Shown: positions 48,446 through 57,484 of the stretch, piece by piece
Position numbering within the stretch: position 1 is the stretch's first letter
How the letters are laid out: every line of letters starts with the position of its first letter
Assembly: GCF_010894405.1 (NCBI RefSeq)
Contig: NZ_JAAIYA010000002.1
Span: forward strand, 496,001 to 560,000
From: Pyxidicoccus caerfyrddinensis
Lineage (GTDB): Bacteria > Myxococcota > Myxococcia > Myxococcales > Myxococcaceae
DNA: 64,000 bases
Direction of reading: 5' to 3'
Notes under the pieces: generated by a model
The model's input: the letters and a program-made list of their open reading frames with translations, nothing else
The model's database searches: none
What the model was told of the DNA's origin: nothing
Position numbers and translations under genes: made by a program

Positions 48446-49528
48446 ATGAAATGGCTCCTTGCGTGCGTCGCGCCGGTCCTGCTCGCAGTATGGATTCTGT
48501 TCTTGAGCGCTCACGGGCCGACCTCCTGGCTGGTCGTTGCTGGCGCTCTGATTGGCAGTGCCTGCGTCGCTGGCTTTTCTTTTCTGCGCTCGTTCTCTCG
48601 TCCCCTGCGAGCGCTCTCTCTCGCGCTCTATCTGCTGCCACTGGGGCTCTTGTCTACCTATCGTGCGTCGCCGTTCTCCGTATCGAAGACCTTCGAGATC
48701 GGCGCGCTCCCGCCGGCTTCCGCGCCTTCCGAGATGTCGATTGCCCGGCTTCCGACCGGCGCCACCTACCGCAGCGCGTCCTTTGGGTATCGCGGTGGCT
48801 CTCTCTTCGAGCCGCGAGAGTTCTCAATGACCGCGACCCTGATCAAGCACCCCAAGGGTGACCTCTTGATCGACACCGGGTTCGGCCGGGATATCGAACA
48901 GCACCTCGCGAAGCTGCCTCTCTTCTTTCGGCTCCTGACACGCTACTCGCTGAGCAAGACCGTGCGCGAGCAACTCCAAGCGAGCGGGAATGAGCTGACC
49001 CGGCTGCGCGCGATCCTTTTGACCCACTCCCACTGGGACCACATCAGCGGCGCTGCGGATTTTCCCGAAGTGCCTGTCTGGATACCTCCCGCGGAACGAA
49101 GCTTCGTCCAAGGTGAAGACTTCACCACGGCCTCCGCAAGAAGCATCCAGTCGCTGCATTTCGAAGAGTATCGATTCGAGGCGCACCCCTATCTCGGCTT
49201 CTCGGAGAGCCATGATGTCTACGGAGATGGTACGGTGGTGATCGTCCCGGCGCCCGGCCATACGCCGGGCTCTGTGATTGTCTTCGTGACGCTTCCGGAC
49301 AACAAGCGCTACGCCTTTATCGGAGACCTCGCCTGGCAATTGGAGGGTGTCGCCGAGCAGGAGGAGCGCCCGCTCACGCAGCGCCTCGCGGATGTCGAGC
49401 CTCGGCTCGTCCGTGAGAACCTCGCGCATATGGCCGCGATATCAGCGCGATACCCGGAGATGACCATCGTCGTCGCGCATGACCCGCGGAGCTTCGCATC
49501 GATTCCGACGCTGGTGCCAAAGCCATGA
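48446..49528 (+). CDS. Membrane-anchored metallo-beta-lactamase-fold hydrolase
   Basis: About 360 residues. Three N-terminal hydrophobic segments (WLLACVAPVLLAVWILF, WLVVAGALIGSACVAGF, LRALSLALYLLPLGLLS) precede the MBL domain with ILLTHSHWDHISGA (HxHxDH), PAPGHTPGSV and IGDLAW, and a final VVAHDP. The substrate is unknown; the fold resembles lactonase-like members. The ATG at 48446 (MKWLLACV) is favoured because the upstream in-frame starts (48347, 48419) would add low-complexity residues and lack ribosome binding sites, but an AGG upstream of 48446 is the only support. It ends 52 bp before an IS66 remnant. Confidence 0.7.
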   Translation: MKWLLACVAPVLLAVWILFLSAHGPTSWLVVAGALIGSACVAGFSFLRSFSRPLRALSLALYLLPLGLLSTYRASPFSVSKTFEIGALPPASAPSEMSIARLPTGATYRSASFGYRGGSLFEPREFSMTATLIKHPKGDLLIDTGFGRDIEQHLAKLPLFFRLLTRYSLSKTVREQLQASGNELTRLRAILLTHSHWDHISGAADFPEVPVWIPPAERSFVQGEDFTTASARSIQSLHFEEYRFEAHPYLGFSESHDVYGDGTVVIVPAPGHTPGSVIVFVTLPDNKRYAFIGDLAWQLEGVAEQEERPLTQRLADVEPRLVRENLAHMAAISARYPEMTIVVAHDPRSFASIPTLVPKP

Positions 49529-49579
49529 GATGGGCCGGTGTGTGACCAAAGCCGAGAGGGTGTCAAAGACTTCGTGTGA

Positions 49580-49847
49580 GGGACTCGGGTCCACCTGCAG
49601 AAGTCCTACGAGGCGGTGCTGGCCGAAGTCTTCTCTTCGCCCCTCATCCCAAGGCCCTCAAGTACATGCTGAAGCTGTGGGACGGGCTGACCGTCTTCCT
49701 GCGCACCCCCGGGTGCCCCTCGACAACAACCATGTGGAGCGGCAGGTGCGCGGCATGGCGGTGGGCCGGAAGAACCACTACGGCAGCATGGCGTCGGGAC
49801 GGGGCACGGCGAACACTTACGACCTGCCGAGCGGTGACGACGCATAA
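49580..49847 (+). pseudogene. IS66-family transposase C-terminal fragment, frameshifted
   Basis: Two frames together spell an IS66 TnpC C terminus: HPKALKYMLKLWDGLTVFLR in one frame up to about 49710, then PLDNNHVERQVRGMAVGRKN in another. PLDNNxxER and GRKN are the family's conserved motifs. One frameshift and a 3' truncation destroy it. It runs straight into the IS91-derived repeat B at 49840. Confidence 0.8.
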
Positions 49848-50322
49848 GAGGGATGGGGGCCCTGTTGATGGGGAGGGAGGGTGCAGAGCGCCCGAGGAGG
49901 GCCGCTGACGGGGCCGCCCGAGTGATGCTCCCGTCCGGTGGACAGGCCGCTTGAGCCCCTTGGGGTACACGCCTGCCCAGACCGCGCTCCCATCAGGTGC
50001 GTAGCAGGGGCCTGGAGCTCTTGGCGCCTCTTGAGCCTCAACACCCCGCGGCCTGGGGTGGCCCTCGTGCCGGGGCCCACCTCGCACATGCCGTGGGCAA
50101 GCCCAGGTGCTCCAGAATTGCCCGCACCCCGGGGGCCCCCTTCACGTACGCCAAGACCCTTGAGCCTGCCTCCACACCTCACGCAGGCCAACACGTCGAA
50201 GTCGAACGTCCTCCTGAGCAACTCTGCGAAAGTCCACTCGCGGTGTCCTCTCCTTCATCCGCTCCTTCCTGGCCGCTGCCTCAAGCCCCGCGCTCGCCTC
50301 CTGCGCACCTGCTTGAGGGAGC
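49840..50322 (-). mobile_element. IS91-type transposase remnant, direct-repeat copy B
   Basis: A 483-bp copy of the sequence at 44524-45008, at an estimated 95 percent or more identity by eye. Here the minus strand reads LLRRTFDFDVLACVRCGGRLK without interruption, then shifts frame before the AILEHLGLPTA segment. Its right edge is joined to the 69-bp IS91 segment at 50321-50389 that is shared with 38716-38785. Confidence 0.75.
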
Positions 50323-50389
50323 GCGCGCTCCGCCCCTGACGAAGTGTGTGGGCGCCTGCTGCCCGGCGTTCCTGGAGGGATTCTCCCTG
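50321..50389 (+). repeat. 69-bp copy of the IS91 middle segment
   Basis: Nearly identical to 38716-38785, with one base missing. In the plus direction it contains the LEGFSL part of an IS91 transposase, after which the sequence changes completely to an unrelated MBL-fold fragment. The join with the oppositely oriented copy B shows rearrangement after insertion. Confidence 0.75.
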
Positions 50390-50414
50390 AAGGGGGGAGG
50401 TCGCGAGGCGCTTC

Positions 50415-50660
50415 CGCATCCACACGGCCTTCCTGCACCTGGGGAGCGTGGGGTTCCCCGTCACGGGACCGCTACACGTTCGACACAAGGGAAGCAGTGC
50501 GAGCGGCGGAGGCGCTGGGCGCGTGCCGCAGGGTGCCGGCGCACTACGACGGCTGGAGCCACTTCCGGCAGCCGCTCGACGAGGCAAAGCGGGTCTTCAA
50601 AGAGGCGGGCCTGGACGCGCGCATGACGTGGCGCGTGCCCGGAGCGCGGACGCCACTCGA
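50415..50660 (+). pseudogene. C-terminal fragment of an MBL-fold hydrolase gene
   Basis: In one frame HTAFLHLGSVGFPVTGPL (to about 50470), then in another YTFDTREAVRAAEALGACR and RVPAHYDGWSHFRQPLDEA. VPAHYDGWSHF is the last metal-binding region and tail of UlaG-like MBL hydrolases. The N-terminal two thirds are missing and there is a frameshift, so it is non-functional. Confidence 0.6.
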
Positions 50661-50857
50661 CGGATGTCGGAGTCTGGAATGAAATGCGCCACACTCGGCG
50701 CGACAGGCCGCATGTCTTTTTCCAGTGCTTCTGGCCAGACATGATCAGGACTGCCGAAATCGGCTCAATCAGCCCAATACCTGTTTCAATTCCATGCGCA
50801 TCCAACGATGATGGCGGCGATTGGCGAAATGCTAATCATTGATGCAAAAGGATAATT
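50661..50857. other. AT-richer intergenic stretch before the metzincin gene
   Basis: Base composition drops sharply here compared with the surrounding DNA. There is no gene. An AAAGGA ribosome binding site lies 6 nt before the ATG at 50858. It probably contains the promoter of that gene, but I cannot pick a clear -35/-10 pair. Confidence 0.4.
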
Positions 50858-52111
50858 ATGTCACAGCTTCATAAGTGTCTGCTGACAGCCTCCCTGGCCT
50901 TCCTGGGTTTGAGCGCCTGTGGCGACGTGGCCCCTCCGGACGCGGCACAGCCCAGCACCCGCCAGGATGAGATGGTGGCAGAGGCTGTGCCTCTCCCGCT
51001 CCCTGTCGGCTGCCTCCTGACCTCACTGGATACAGACCGTGACGGCATCTGTGACATCGTGGAGGTTGTGTTGGGCACCGATCCCAACAAGGCTGACACG
51101 GATGGGGACCGCCTCAGCGACTACGTAGAGACGTTCGGCTTCGGCGGCCTGGATCTGAGTGCTCTCGGCGCCAACCCGCGCAAGAAGGACGTCTTCGTGG
51201 AGATGGACTACTATCCCACCCTCAGGCCCCCCCAGGCCACGCTGGACAAGGTCGTCACGGCTTTCGCCAGCGCGCCGGTGAGCAACCCGGATGGGTCCAC
51301 AGGCATCACGCTGCACCTGGTGGTGGATCAGGAGATCGCCGCCGCGGACGCGGACATGGACCTGAACCCCGTGTGGACGGAATTCGACGTCATCAAGGGG
51401 AAGTACTTCGCCGCCGCCCGCGCGCCCTACTTTCACTACATGGTGTTCGCGAAACGATACAACGGAGGCTTCTCCAGCGGTATCGCTCGCGGCGTCCCCG
51501 CGCATGACTTCCTGGTGACGGTGGCCTCTTTCAATGGCACGGAGCAACAGAATGCCGGCACCCTCATGCACGAACTGGGGCACGACCTGGGCCTGCTCCA
51601 CGGTGGCAATGACGACGACAACTACAAGCCCAACTACCTGAGCATCATGAACTACGAATACCAGTTCTATGGATTCGAACTTGGCGGCAAGGTCGGCGCG
51701 CTCGACTACTCGCGTGTGCGGGTGGCTTCCATCAGCGAGGCGGCCGTCTACGATCTCACCGCGTTCGCGCCCGTCGCCCCGACCACCGAGTCGGACCTGG
51801 GCAAGATCTACGGGCTGCGCTTCAACGGCGCCCAGGTGTCTATGTTCTCTGCAACCGACTTCGTCGACTTCAACAACAACCGCCAATACGACTTCAACAC
51901 CTATGCGCTGGACTTCAACCGCGACGGCGACTTGACGGATGTGTTCCCCACGTCGCAGAACGACTGGGCGGCCCTGTTGTACGACGGCGGCGGCCAGATT
52001 GGCTTCGCCACGCCGGGCATCTCCCGGTACCTGGATCGCGAGGAGCCTTTCCTCGTTGCCCCCGAGAAGATGGAGCCCTGCCTCAGCGTGGAGCCGGACC
52101 GCGCCCCGTAA
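50858..52111 (+). CDS. Secreted zinc metalloprotease (metzincin) lipoprotein with Ca-binding repeats
   Basis: 417 residues. A lipoprotein signal (LAFLGLSAC) is followed by two D-rich calcium-binding units (LDTDRDGICDIVE, ADTDGDRLSDYVE). The catalytic site is HELGHDLGLLHGG, the HExxHxxGxxH zinc motif of metzincins, and a Met-turn candidate follows at LSIMNYEYQF. Further Asp-rich segments near the C terminus (FNNNRQYDFNT, DFNRDGDLTDVF) may bind calcium. It should act on proteins outside the cell. A strong AAAGGA precedes the ATG. It sits between IS91 remnants B and C. Confidence 0.88.
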   Translation: MSQLHKCLLTASLAFLGLSACGDVAPPDAAQPSTRQDEMVAEAVPLPLPVGCLLTSLDTDRDGICDIVEVVLGTDPNKADTDGDRLSDYVETFGFGGLDLSALGANPRKKDVFVEMDYYPTLRPPQATLDKVVTAFASAPVSNPDGSTGITLHLVVDQEIAAADADMDLNPVWTEFDVIKGKYFAAARAPYFHYMVFAKRYNGGFSSGIARGVPAHDFLVTVASFNGTEQQNAGTLMHELGHDLGLLHGGNDDDNYKPNYLSIMNYEYQFYGFELGGKVGALDYSRVRVASISEAAVYDLTAFAPVAPTTESDLGKIYGLRFNGAQVSMFSATDFVDFNNNRQYDFNTYALDFNRDGDLTDVFPTSQNDWAALLYDGGGQIGFATPGISRYLDREEPFLVAPEKMEPCLSVEPDRAP

Positions 52112-52373
52112 GTCCGCCTCCCGTCGCTGAAGAGTCGAATCCCACCGCCGGGGCCGCCTGCACGGGCCCCGGCGGGCGTGTCTGCCCCCTCAAGCAGGTG
52201 CGGAGGAGGTGCGCGCGGCCTGGGAAGGCATGTACCCCAAGGGAGCTCAAGCGGCCTGTCCACCGGCCGGGAGCATCGCTCGGGCGAAGAGCCCCGTGGC
52301 GCCGCAAGGTGCCACAGGGCCTTGCTTTCACGCGGCGCGGCGATGGACACCTCCGCGCCCTCGTCCGGACGCG
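52112..52373. other. Intergenic region with IS91 debris
   Basis: Apart from remnant C (52186-52290) nothing is recognised. The short downstream part 52291-52373 leads to the convergent stop of the propeller lipoprotein gene. Confidence 0.5.
52186..52290 (+). mobile_element. IS91-type remnant C, inverted and internally deleted
   Basis: CTCAAGCAGGTGCGGAGGAG (from about 52190) matches the reverse complement of the right edge of copies A and B, and GTACCCCAAGGGAGCTCAAG with the sequence to 52290 matches the reverse complement of their left part. About 350 bp between the two are missing. The orientation is opposite to A and B, and divergence is greater, so this is an older fragment. Confidence 0.6.
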
Positions 52374-53864
52374 CTAGGGCTCGGCGCGCGCCACGTAGAC
52401 CCCGGCGGTCACCCCGGGCGCGTTGCGGGTGTAGATGAGCAGGCGGCCGTCTGGGCTCGCCAGGAAGTTGGCGTCGACGCCGGTGGCGATGCGCCGCGGC
52501 TCCAGGGTCTTCCTGGAGACGTCCACGACCCTCAGGTCGCCCGTGAACGTGCCGAGGTCGAAGTTGTCGAGGTACGAGACCTTGCTCCCCCTGGCCGGCA
52601 GGTAGTTCCACGCCTTGTCATCGCTGTATTGCCGCGAGGTCGTGCCGGACTGAGCGAAGAGGGCACCCAGCCCGTTCGCCGCGTCGGTCGAGCGCGCGAA
52701 CAGGAAATGCTTCGAGTCGGCGGTGAAGCTGGGAACACCGCTCCAGTTGCGAGGCTCGGCGTCGATCACGACCGCCTGGCGCGCACCGCGCACGTCGACC
52801 TGGTTCTGATCGAGTCCAGAGCTCGACGCCCGGGTGAAATAAGCGAGCTTCTTGCGGTCCGGCGAGCCCCAGGGCCTGGTGATGAGGTCCGAGCCGGCGA
52901 GTGTCGTCAGGAAGCCGCGGATGTTCTCGACCAGCGTGGTCCGCTCGCCGGTGGCCGGGTCGAACCGCTTCAGCGCCGGCCGGGTGCCGACGAGGCCGAC
53001 ATACACGACCCCGTCCCTGGTGATGAAGCCCGTGCGAGTGACATTCTGGTCGACGACGATGGGCGCTCGATGCTCGGAGACCACGACGGCCGTGGACGGA
53101 GACGCGAGCGTGGTGAAGAAGGTGGTTCCGCTCTCGTCCGCGGTGAAGAAGGGCGGCGTCGCCACGCCGCTGAGCAGGTCGGCCTTCGTGCTCCCTCTCC
53201 AACTGGACAGCGTCGCGGTGCTCTCCCCGGGCCGGCAGTACAGCGCGACCGGGTGCGCGGAGTCGCCGCTGCCCACGAAGCTCGCCCACGGACGGCAATA
53301 GCCGAAGGGGAACCCCATCGGGATGCCGGCGGCCATCGTCGTGCGCCACGAGAGGTCGGCCGACGCCAGCTCGAGGTCTCCCGAGGTTCCATCCGCGCTG
53401 CCGCGCGTGGGGTACAGGACCGAACGCCCGTCGGGGCTCGCCGCGGTAGAGAAGGTTCCGATCGGCGAACCGTCCGAAGCGAAGTTCGCGCCGGACTCCG
53501 CGCTCCAGACCCACAGCGGGCTCACGCCAAACCCGGGTTTCGTACGGTCGGGATTCGTCCAGACGAACGCCACCTTGCCGGAGGCGTAGACGAAGGCGAG
53601 GTTTCCCGCCGGGACGGAGGCCACGCGCTGCCGCTGCGCTCCTGGAATGAGGGCCGAGGCGAAGACCTCGGTGCCCTCCTGGTAGAGCACGTAATCGTCG
53701 CTCGTCACCGCGAGCAGCTGCTGGGCGCTCCCGGGCTGAACGAGCAGCGGAGCGGAACTGGAGACCTCCTGGGTCTCCTGCAGCGTCTGGAGGTCTTGGG
53801 TCGACGGGTCACCACAGCTCGCAAGCGCCAGGACCCACCCGCCAATCAGCAATCGTCTCGTCAT
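52374..53864 (-). CDS. Predicted beta-propeller lipoprotein (TolB/WD40-like)
   Basis: 496 residues. A signal peptide with lipobox (WVLALASC) is followed by repeated blades resembling TolB/PD40 motifs: AASPDGRSVLYPT, WGSPDRKKLAYFTR, FTADSKHFLFARS, LASPDGRLLIYTR. Such proteins usually bind partners in the periplasm or at the outer membrane. No catalytic site is seen. The gene is isolated, converges on the IS91 debris after the metzincin gene, and is preceded by the MocR regulator gene in the same direction with a 112-bp gap. Confidence 0.8.
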   Translation of the reverse strand: MTRRLLIGGWVLALASCGDPSTQDLQTLQETQEVSSSAPLLVQPGSAQQLLAVTSDDYVLYQEGTEVFASALIPGAQRQRVASVPAGNLAFVYASGKVAFVWTNPDRTKPGFGVSPLWVWSAESGANFASDGSPIGTFSTAASPDGRSVLYPTRGSADGTSGDLELASADLSWRTTMAAGIPMGFPFGYCRPWASFVGSGDSAHPVALYCRPGESTATLSSWRGSTKADLLSGVATPPFFTADESGTTFFTTLASPSTAVVVSEHRAPIVVDQNVTRTGFITRDGVVYVGLVGTRPALKRFDPATGERTTLVENIRGFLTTLAGSDLITRPWGSPDRKKLAYFTRASSSGLDQNQVDVRGARQAVVIDAEPRNWSGVPSFTADSKHFLFARSTDAANGLGALFAQSGTTSRQYSDDKAWNYLPARGSKVSYLDNFDLGTFTGDLRVVDVSRKTLEPRRIATGVDANFLASPDGRLLIYTRNAPGVTAGVYVARAEP

Positions 53865-53976
53865 CGGTTTCTCCCGTTGGGGTTCGCGGGAAGAAATGAC
53901 GGGAGGACTTCTGCATATGGGTCCAGTTCCGGAAAACGAAGGGGTCCAGTCGGGCGTGAGCAGCGCGGCGACGCCG

Positions 53977-55452
53977 TCAGCGCCGACGGGGCGGGAGCGC
54001 TGCGCGGCTCATGGCCTCCGCGTACGCCTTGCCGAGACGGCGCGCCGCCTCGACGAGCTGAGCCTCATCGCACGCGGCGAAACCGAGGCGAGCGAAGTCG
54101 CGGGGTGCGGCTCCGAGCAAGAAGTGGCTCGCCGCCTGGAACGACACGCCGGCGGCCAGCGCGTGCTGGAGCCAGGCGTCGACGTCCGCGCCCGGCGCCT
54201 GTGCCCAGATGGCCAGTCCGCCATTCGGCGCCGTGAAGACGAGGTCGGGGACGTGGCGCGTCAGCGCTTCCGCGAGCGCGTCCCGTCGTGAGCGATAGAG
54301 GCGCCGCGCTCGGCGGACGTGTCGCTCGAGCTCTCCGTCCTCGATGAGCTCCGCCACCGCGCGCTCCACGATGTGGTCCCCCTGCTGGTCGACGTACGCG
54401 CGATAGCTCGCGATGCGCTCAGCGACCTCGGGGGTGGACGCCACGAAGCCCAACCGGAGGCCGGGAGCGAGAATCTTCGACAGCGTGCCGAAGTAGACGA
54501 CTACGCCGAAGCGGTCCGAGTGCGCCAGCGGCAACACGGGCGAACCCTCGTACTGGAACTCGTGGTCGTAGTCGTCCTCGAGGATGAGCATGCCTCGCTG
54601 GCGTGCCAGCTCCAGCAGCCTCAGTCGCCGGGGCGCGCTCAAGGTCACCGTGGTGGGGAGCTGGTGGTGCGGCGTGAGGTAGACGGCGTTCACCTGCCGG
54701 GTGGCGCAGACCGCCTCGAGCGCGGTGACGTCCAGGCCTTCACCGTCCACCGGAATGGGCACCACCTCCACGCCGACGAGCTGGAACACGCCTCGGAAGG
54801 CCGGGTGGCTGTACGCCTCGACCGCGACGCAGTCTCCTGGCGCGAGCAGGGTCCGCGCCGCGAGGTACAGCCCCTGCTGGGTGCCGCGGACGATGTTGAT
54901 GGTGTCGAGCGTCGCGCGCACGCCCCTGCTGCGCGTCAACATCTCGACCACTGCCTCGCGCAGCCGCGGTTCGCCTCGCGGGTCCCCATAGTCGAGCAGC
55001 CTTCGGGCGCCGCGGCCGTCGAGAGCGTGGCGGTACGCGCGCGACAACGCGGCGCGGGGGATGAACGAGAGCTCCGGGATTCCGCCCAACAGCAGCAGCT
55101 CCGCGCGTCGAGACGCCGCGGACCCGGGGAGCTCGAGCCGTGGCAACCGGAATCCGGCAGCCCTCGCCATCGCCTTCCCCGAGGACTCGGGGGACACCGG
55201 CAGCTCGAGCGAGACGTAGGTCCCCTTCGCTCGCTCGCTGGTGATCCAGCCCTCCCGCGCCAGCTCGAAGAACGCAGCGACCACCGTCTTGCGGTGGACG
55301 CCCAGCTGCGCCGCCAGCTTGCGCGTGGATGGGAGCCGGTCTCCTGGTGCCAGGCGCCCACGCTGGATCTCCTCGGCGATGGCGCGGGCGATCTGCTGCG
55401 CGCGCGGACCTCGCCAGTCCGTACCGACCTTCAGCACAAACTCCCAGCTCAT
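53977..55452 (-). CDS. MocR/PdxR-type GntR-family transcriptional regulator
   Basis: 491 residues from the ATG at 55452. A GntR winged helix (about 15-80, LPSTRKLAAQLGVHRKTVVAAF) is fused to a fold-type I aminotransferase domain with DDYDHEFQY and the PLP lysine in FGTLSKILAPGLRLG. Such proteins sense PLP or an amino compound. A GTG at 55470 would overlap the stop of the upstream HxlR fragment by 4 bp and is an alternative start. No PLP-metabolism gene adjoins it, so its target may be distant. Confidence 0.87.
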   Translation of the reverse strand: MSWEFVLKVGTDWRGPRAQQIARAIAEEIQRGRLAPGDRLPSTRKLAAQLGVHRKTVVAAFFELAREGWITSERAKGTYVSLELPVSPESSGKAMARAAGFRLPRLELPGSAASRRAELLLLGGIPELSFIPRAALSRAYRHALDGRGARRLLDYGDPRGEPRLREAVVEMLTRSRGVRATLDTINIVRGTQQGLYLAARTLLAPGDCVAVEAYSHPAFRGVFQLVGVEVVPIPVDGEGLDVTALEAVCATRQVNAVYLTPHHQLPTTVTLSAPRRLRLLELARQRGMLILEDDYDHEFQYEGSPVLPLAHSDRFGVVVYFGTLSKILAPGLRLGFVASTPEVAERIASYRAYVDQQGDHIVERAVAELIEDGELERHVRRARRLYRSRRDALAEALTRHVPDLVFTAPNGGLAIWAQAPGADVDAWLQHALAAGVSFQAASHFLLGAAPRDFARLGFAACDEAQLVEAARRLGKAYAEAMSRAALPPRRR

Positions 55453-55466
55453 CAGCGCACGTCCTC

Positions 55467-55613
55467 TCACGCGACATCTTCCCTGATGCTCACCGACTCG
55501 CGGAAGTGGCGGCGGTTGCCGAACATCAGGTCGCGGACGACGCTCAGGCTCCAGCGATCCCCCAGCGCCTCGAGCGTCAGATTGATCGGGCAGCCCGAGC
55601 GTGGGGCGTTCAT
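55467..55613 (-). pseudogene. Truncated HxlR-family regulator (N-terminal 48 residues)
   Basis: From the ATG at 55613: a start with RSGCPINLTLEALGDRWS, then VVRDLMFGNRRHFRES, the beginning of HxlR winged-helix proteins (the Cys is the redox or ligand-sensing residue in several members). The reading breaks after VSIREDVA and a stop overlapping the GTG at 55470 of the MocR gene. About 60 to 70 residues expected for the family, including the recognition helix, are missing. It is divergent from the DHFR-like gene at 55723. Confidence 0.7.
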
Positions 55614-55722
55614 GCGCACCCCAAAAACCAGTTGCGATATGAAATCAGTCGACCTGGCTCACAACCACTTGCATAATGCAATCATAACCGTGCGGATGTG
55701 TGCGTAAGGAAAGGAAGTGGGT

Positions 55723-56280
<558 letters not shown>

Positions 56281-56312
56281 GGTCTGGTTCTGGGTTGGGC
56301 TCGACAGTCCCG

Positions 56313-57404
56313 TCAATGGTGCTCGCCGCGCCGTTGCGGCAGCACCGGCGAAGGCTGTGACGGCTCCCCATTGATGGTGGTCCCACCGGCGTAGACCCCT
56401 GACGCGTGCCGCAGCAACGGGATGGGGAACGGCAACTCCGGCGCGGAGACCGCATCGAGCGCCGCGAGCTGCTCGGCCGTCAGCGTCACCTCGAGCGCCT
56501 GCACGTTGTCCTCGAAGTGCTGGAGGGTCCGTCCGCCGATGATGGTCGACCCCACGCCAGGCTGCGAACGCACCCAGGCGAGGGCCACGCGCGGCACGGT
56601 GGTGCCCAGCTCCCTGGCGATGCGGGCGAGCACCTCGACGATGTCGTAGTCCTTCTCCTTCACCCGTCCCGCGACCATCGCCGCCCGGCCGCCCGTCACC
56701 TTGCCTGCATTCTCGCGCGTGTACTTCCCGCTGAGCCGGCCAGAAGCGAGCGGCGACCACGGCACCACGCCCAGCCCGAGCTCCCGCGCCATGGGAATGA
56801 GCTCACCCTCGACGGTGCGCTCGGCGAGCGAGTACTCGATCTGCAACGCGATGAACGGCGCCCACCCGCGGAACTGCGCGAGCAGCTGTGCCTGCGCGAC
56901 CTTCCAGGCCGGCGCATCCGAGATGCCGAGGTAGCGGACCTTCCCCGACTGCACGAGGTCGTGCATCGCCGCGACAGTCTCTTCGAGGGGCGTGTGCTTG
57001 TCCCAGATGTGCAGGTAGTAGAGGTCGATGAAGTCGGTGCGCAGGCGGCGCAGGGACTGCTCGCAGGCCGCGACAATCGCCTTTCGGTTGGAGCCGCCGC
57101 CGTTGGGGTCGCCCGGGTAGAGGTTGCCACTGAACTTGGTGGCGATGACCACCCGGTCGCGCTTCTCCCGGTCGTGCGCCAGGTGGTCCCCGATGATCTT
57201 CTCGGAGTGCCCGCGCGTGTAGAAGTTGGCGGTGTCGATGAAGTTTCCGCCAAGCTCCAGGTACCGGTCGAGAATCTGCTCGGACTCCTTCACGCTCGAG
57301 CCAAAGCCGGGGCCAAGGTCTTCGCCGAAGGTCATCGCGCCCAGGCAGAAGGGGCTCACGCGGAGGCCTGAGCGGCCGAGGGTGACGTAGTGATTCAAGG
57401 GCAT
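56313..57404 (-). CDS. Aldo/keto reductase
   Basis: 363 residues from the ATG at 57404, with GGGAGCG 7 nt upstream. Family motifs include LGLGAMTFGE-like FCLGAMTFGE, FIDTANFYTRGHSE (catalytic Asp and Tyr), VIATKFSG (Lys), YYLHIWD (His), and a C-terminal NADPH-binding VGSTIIGGRTLQHFEDN. It reduces aldehydes or ketones using NADPH; the natural substrate is unknown. It is divergent from the adjacent LysR gene (80 bp apart), a common regulator-target arrangement. Confidence 0.92.
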   Translation of the reverse strand: MPLNHYVTLGRSGLRVSPFCLGAMTFGEDLGPGFGSSVKESEQILDRYLELGGNFIDTANFYTRGHSEKIIGDHLAHDREKRDRVVIATKFSGNLYPGDPNGGGSNRKAIVAACEQSLRRLRTDFIDLYYLHIWDKHTPLEETVAAMHDLVQSGKVRYLGISDAPAWKVAQAQLLAQFRGWAPFIALQIEYSLAERTVEGELIPMARELGLGVVPWSPLASGRLSGKYTRENAGKVTGGRAAMVAGRVKEKDYDIVEVLARIARELGTTVPRVALAWVRSQPGVGSTIIGGRTLQHFEDNVQALEVTLTAEQLAALDAVSAPELPFPIPLLRHASGVYAGGTTINGEPSQPSPVLPQRRGEHH

Positions 57405-57484
57405 GGTTCGCTCCCGTGGAGGTGGACACGAAAAGGTATGCCGCGCGCGCGGCACGCCCACCACCTCGCAATCATGCAAGGGCC

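Noticed and set aside
52118-52140. TCGAATCCC resembling a tRNA T-arm
   Set aside because: No matching stems for a cloverleaf, no anticodon arm and no CCA-compatible acceptor stem. The same holds for a similar string near 62518.
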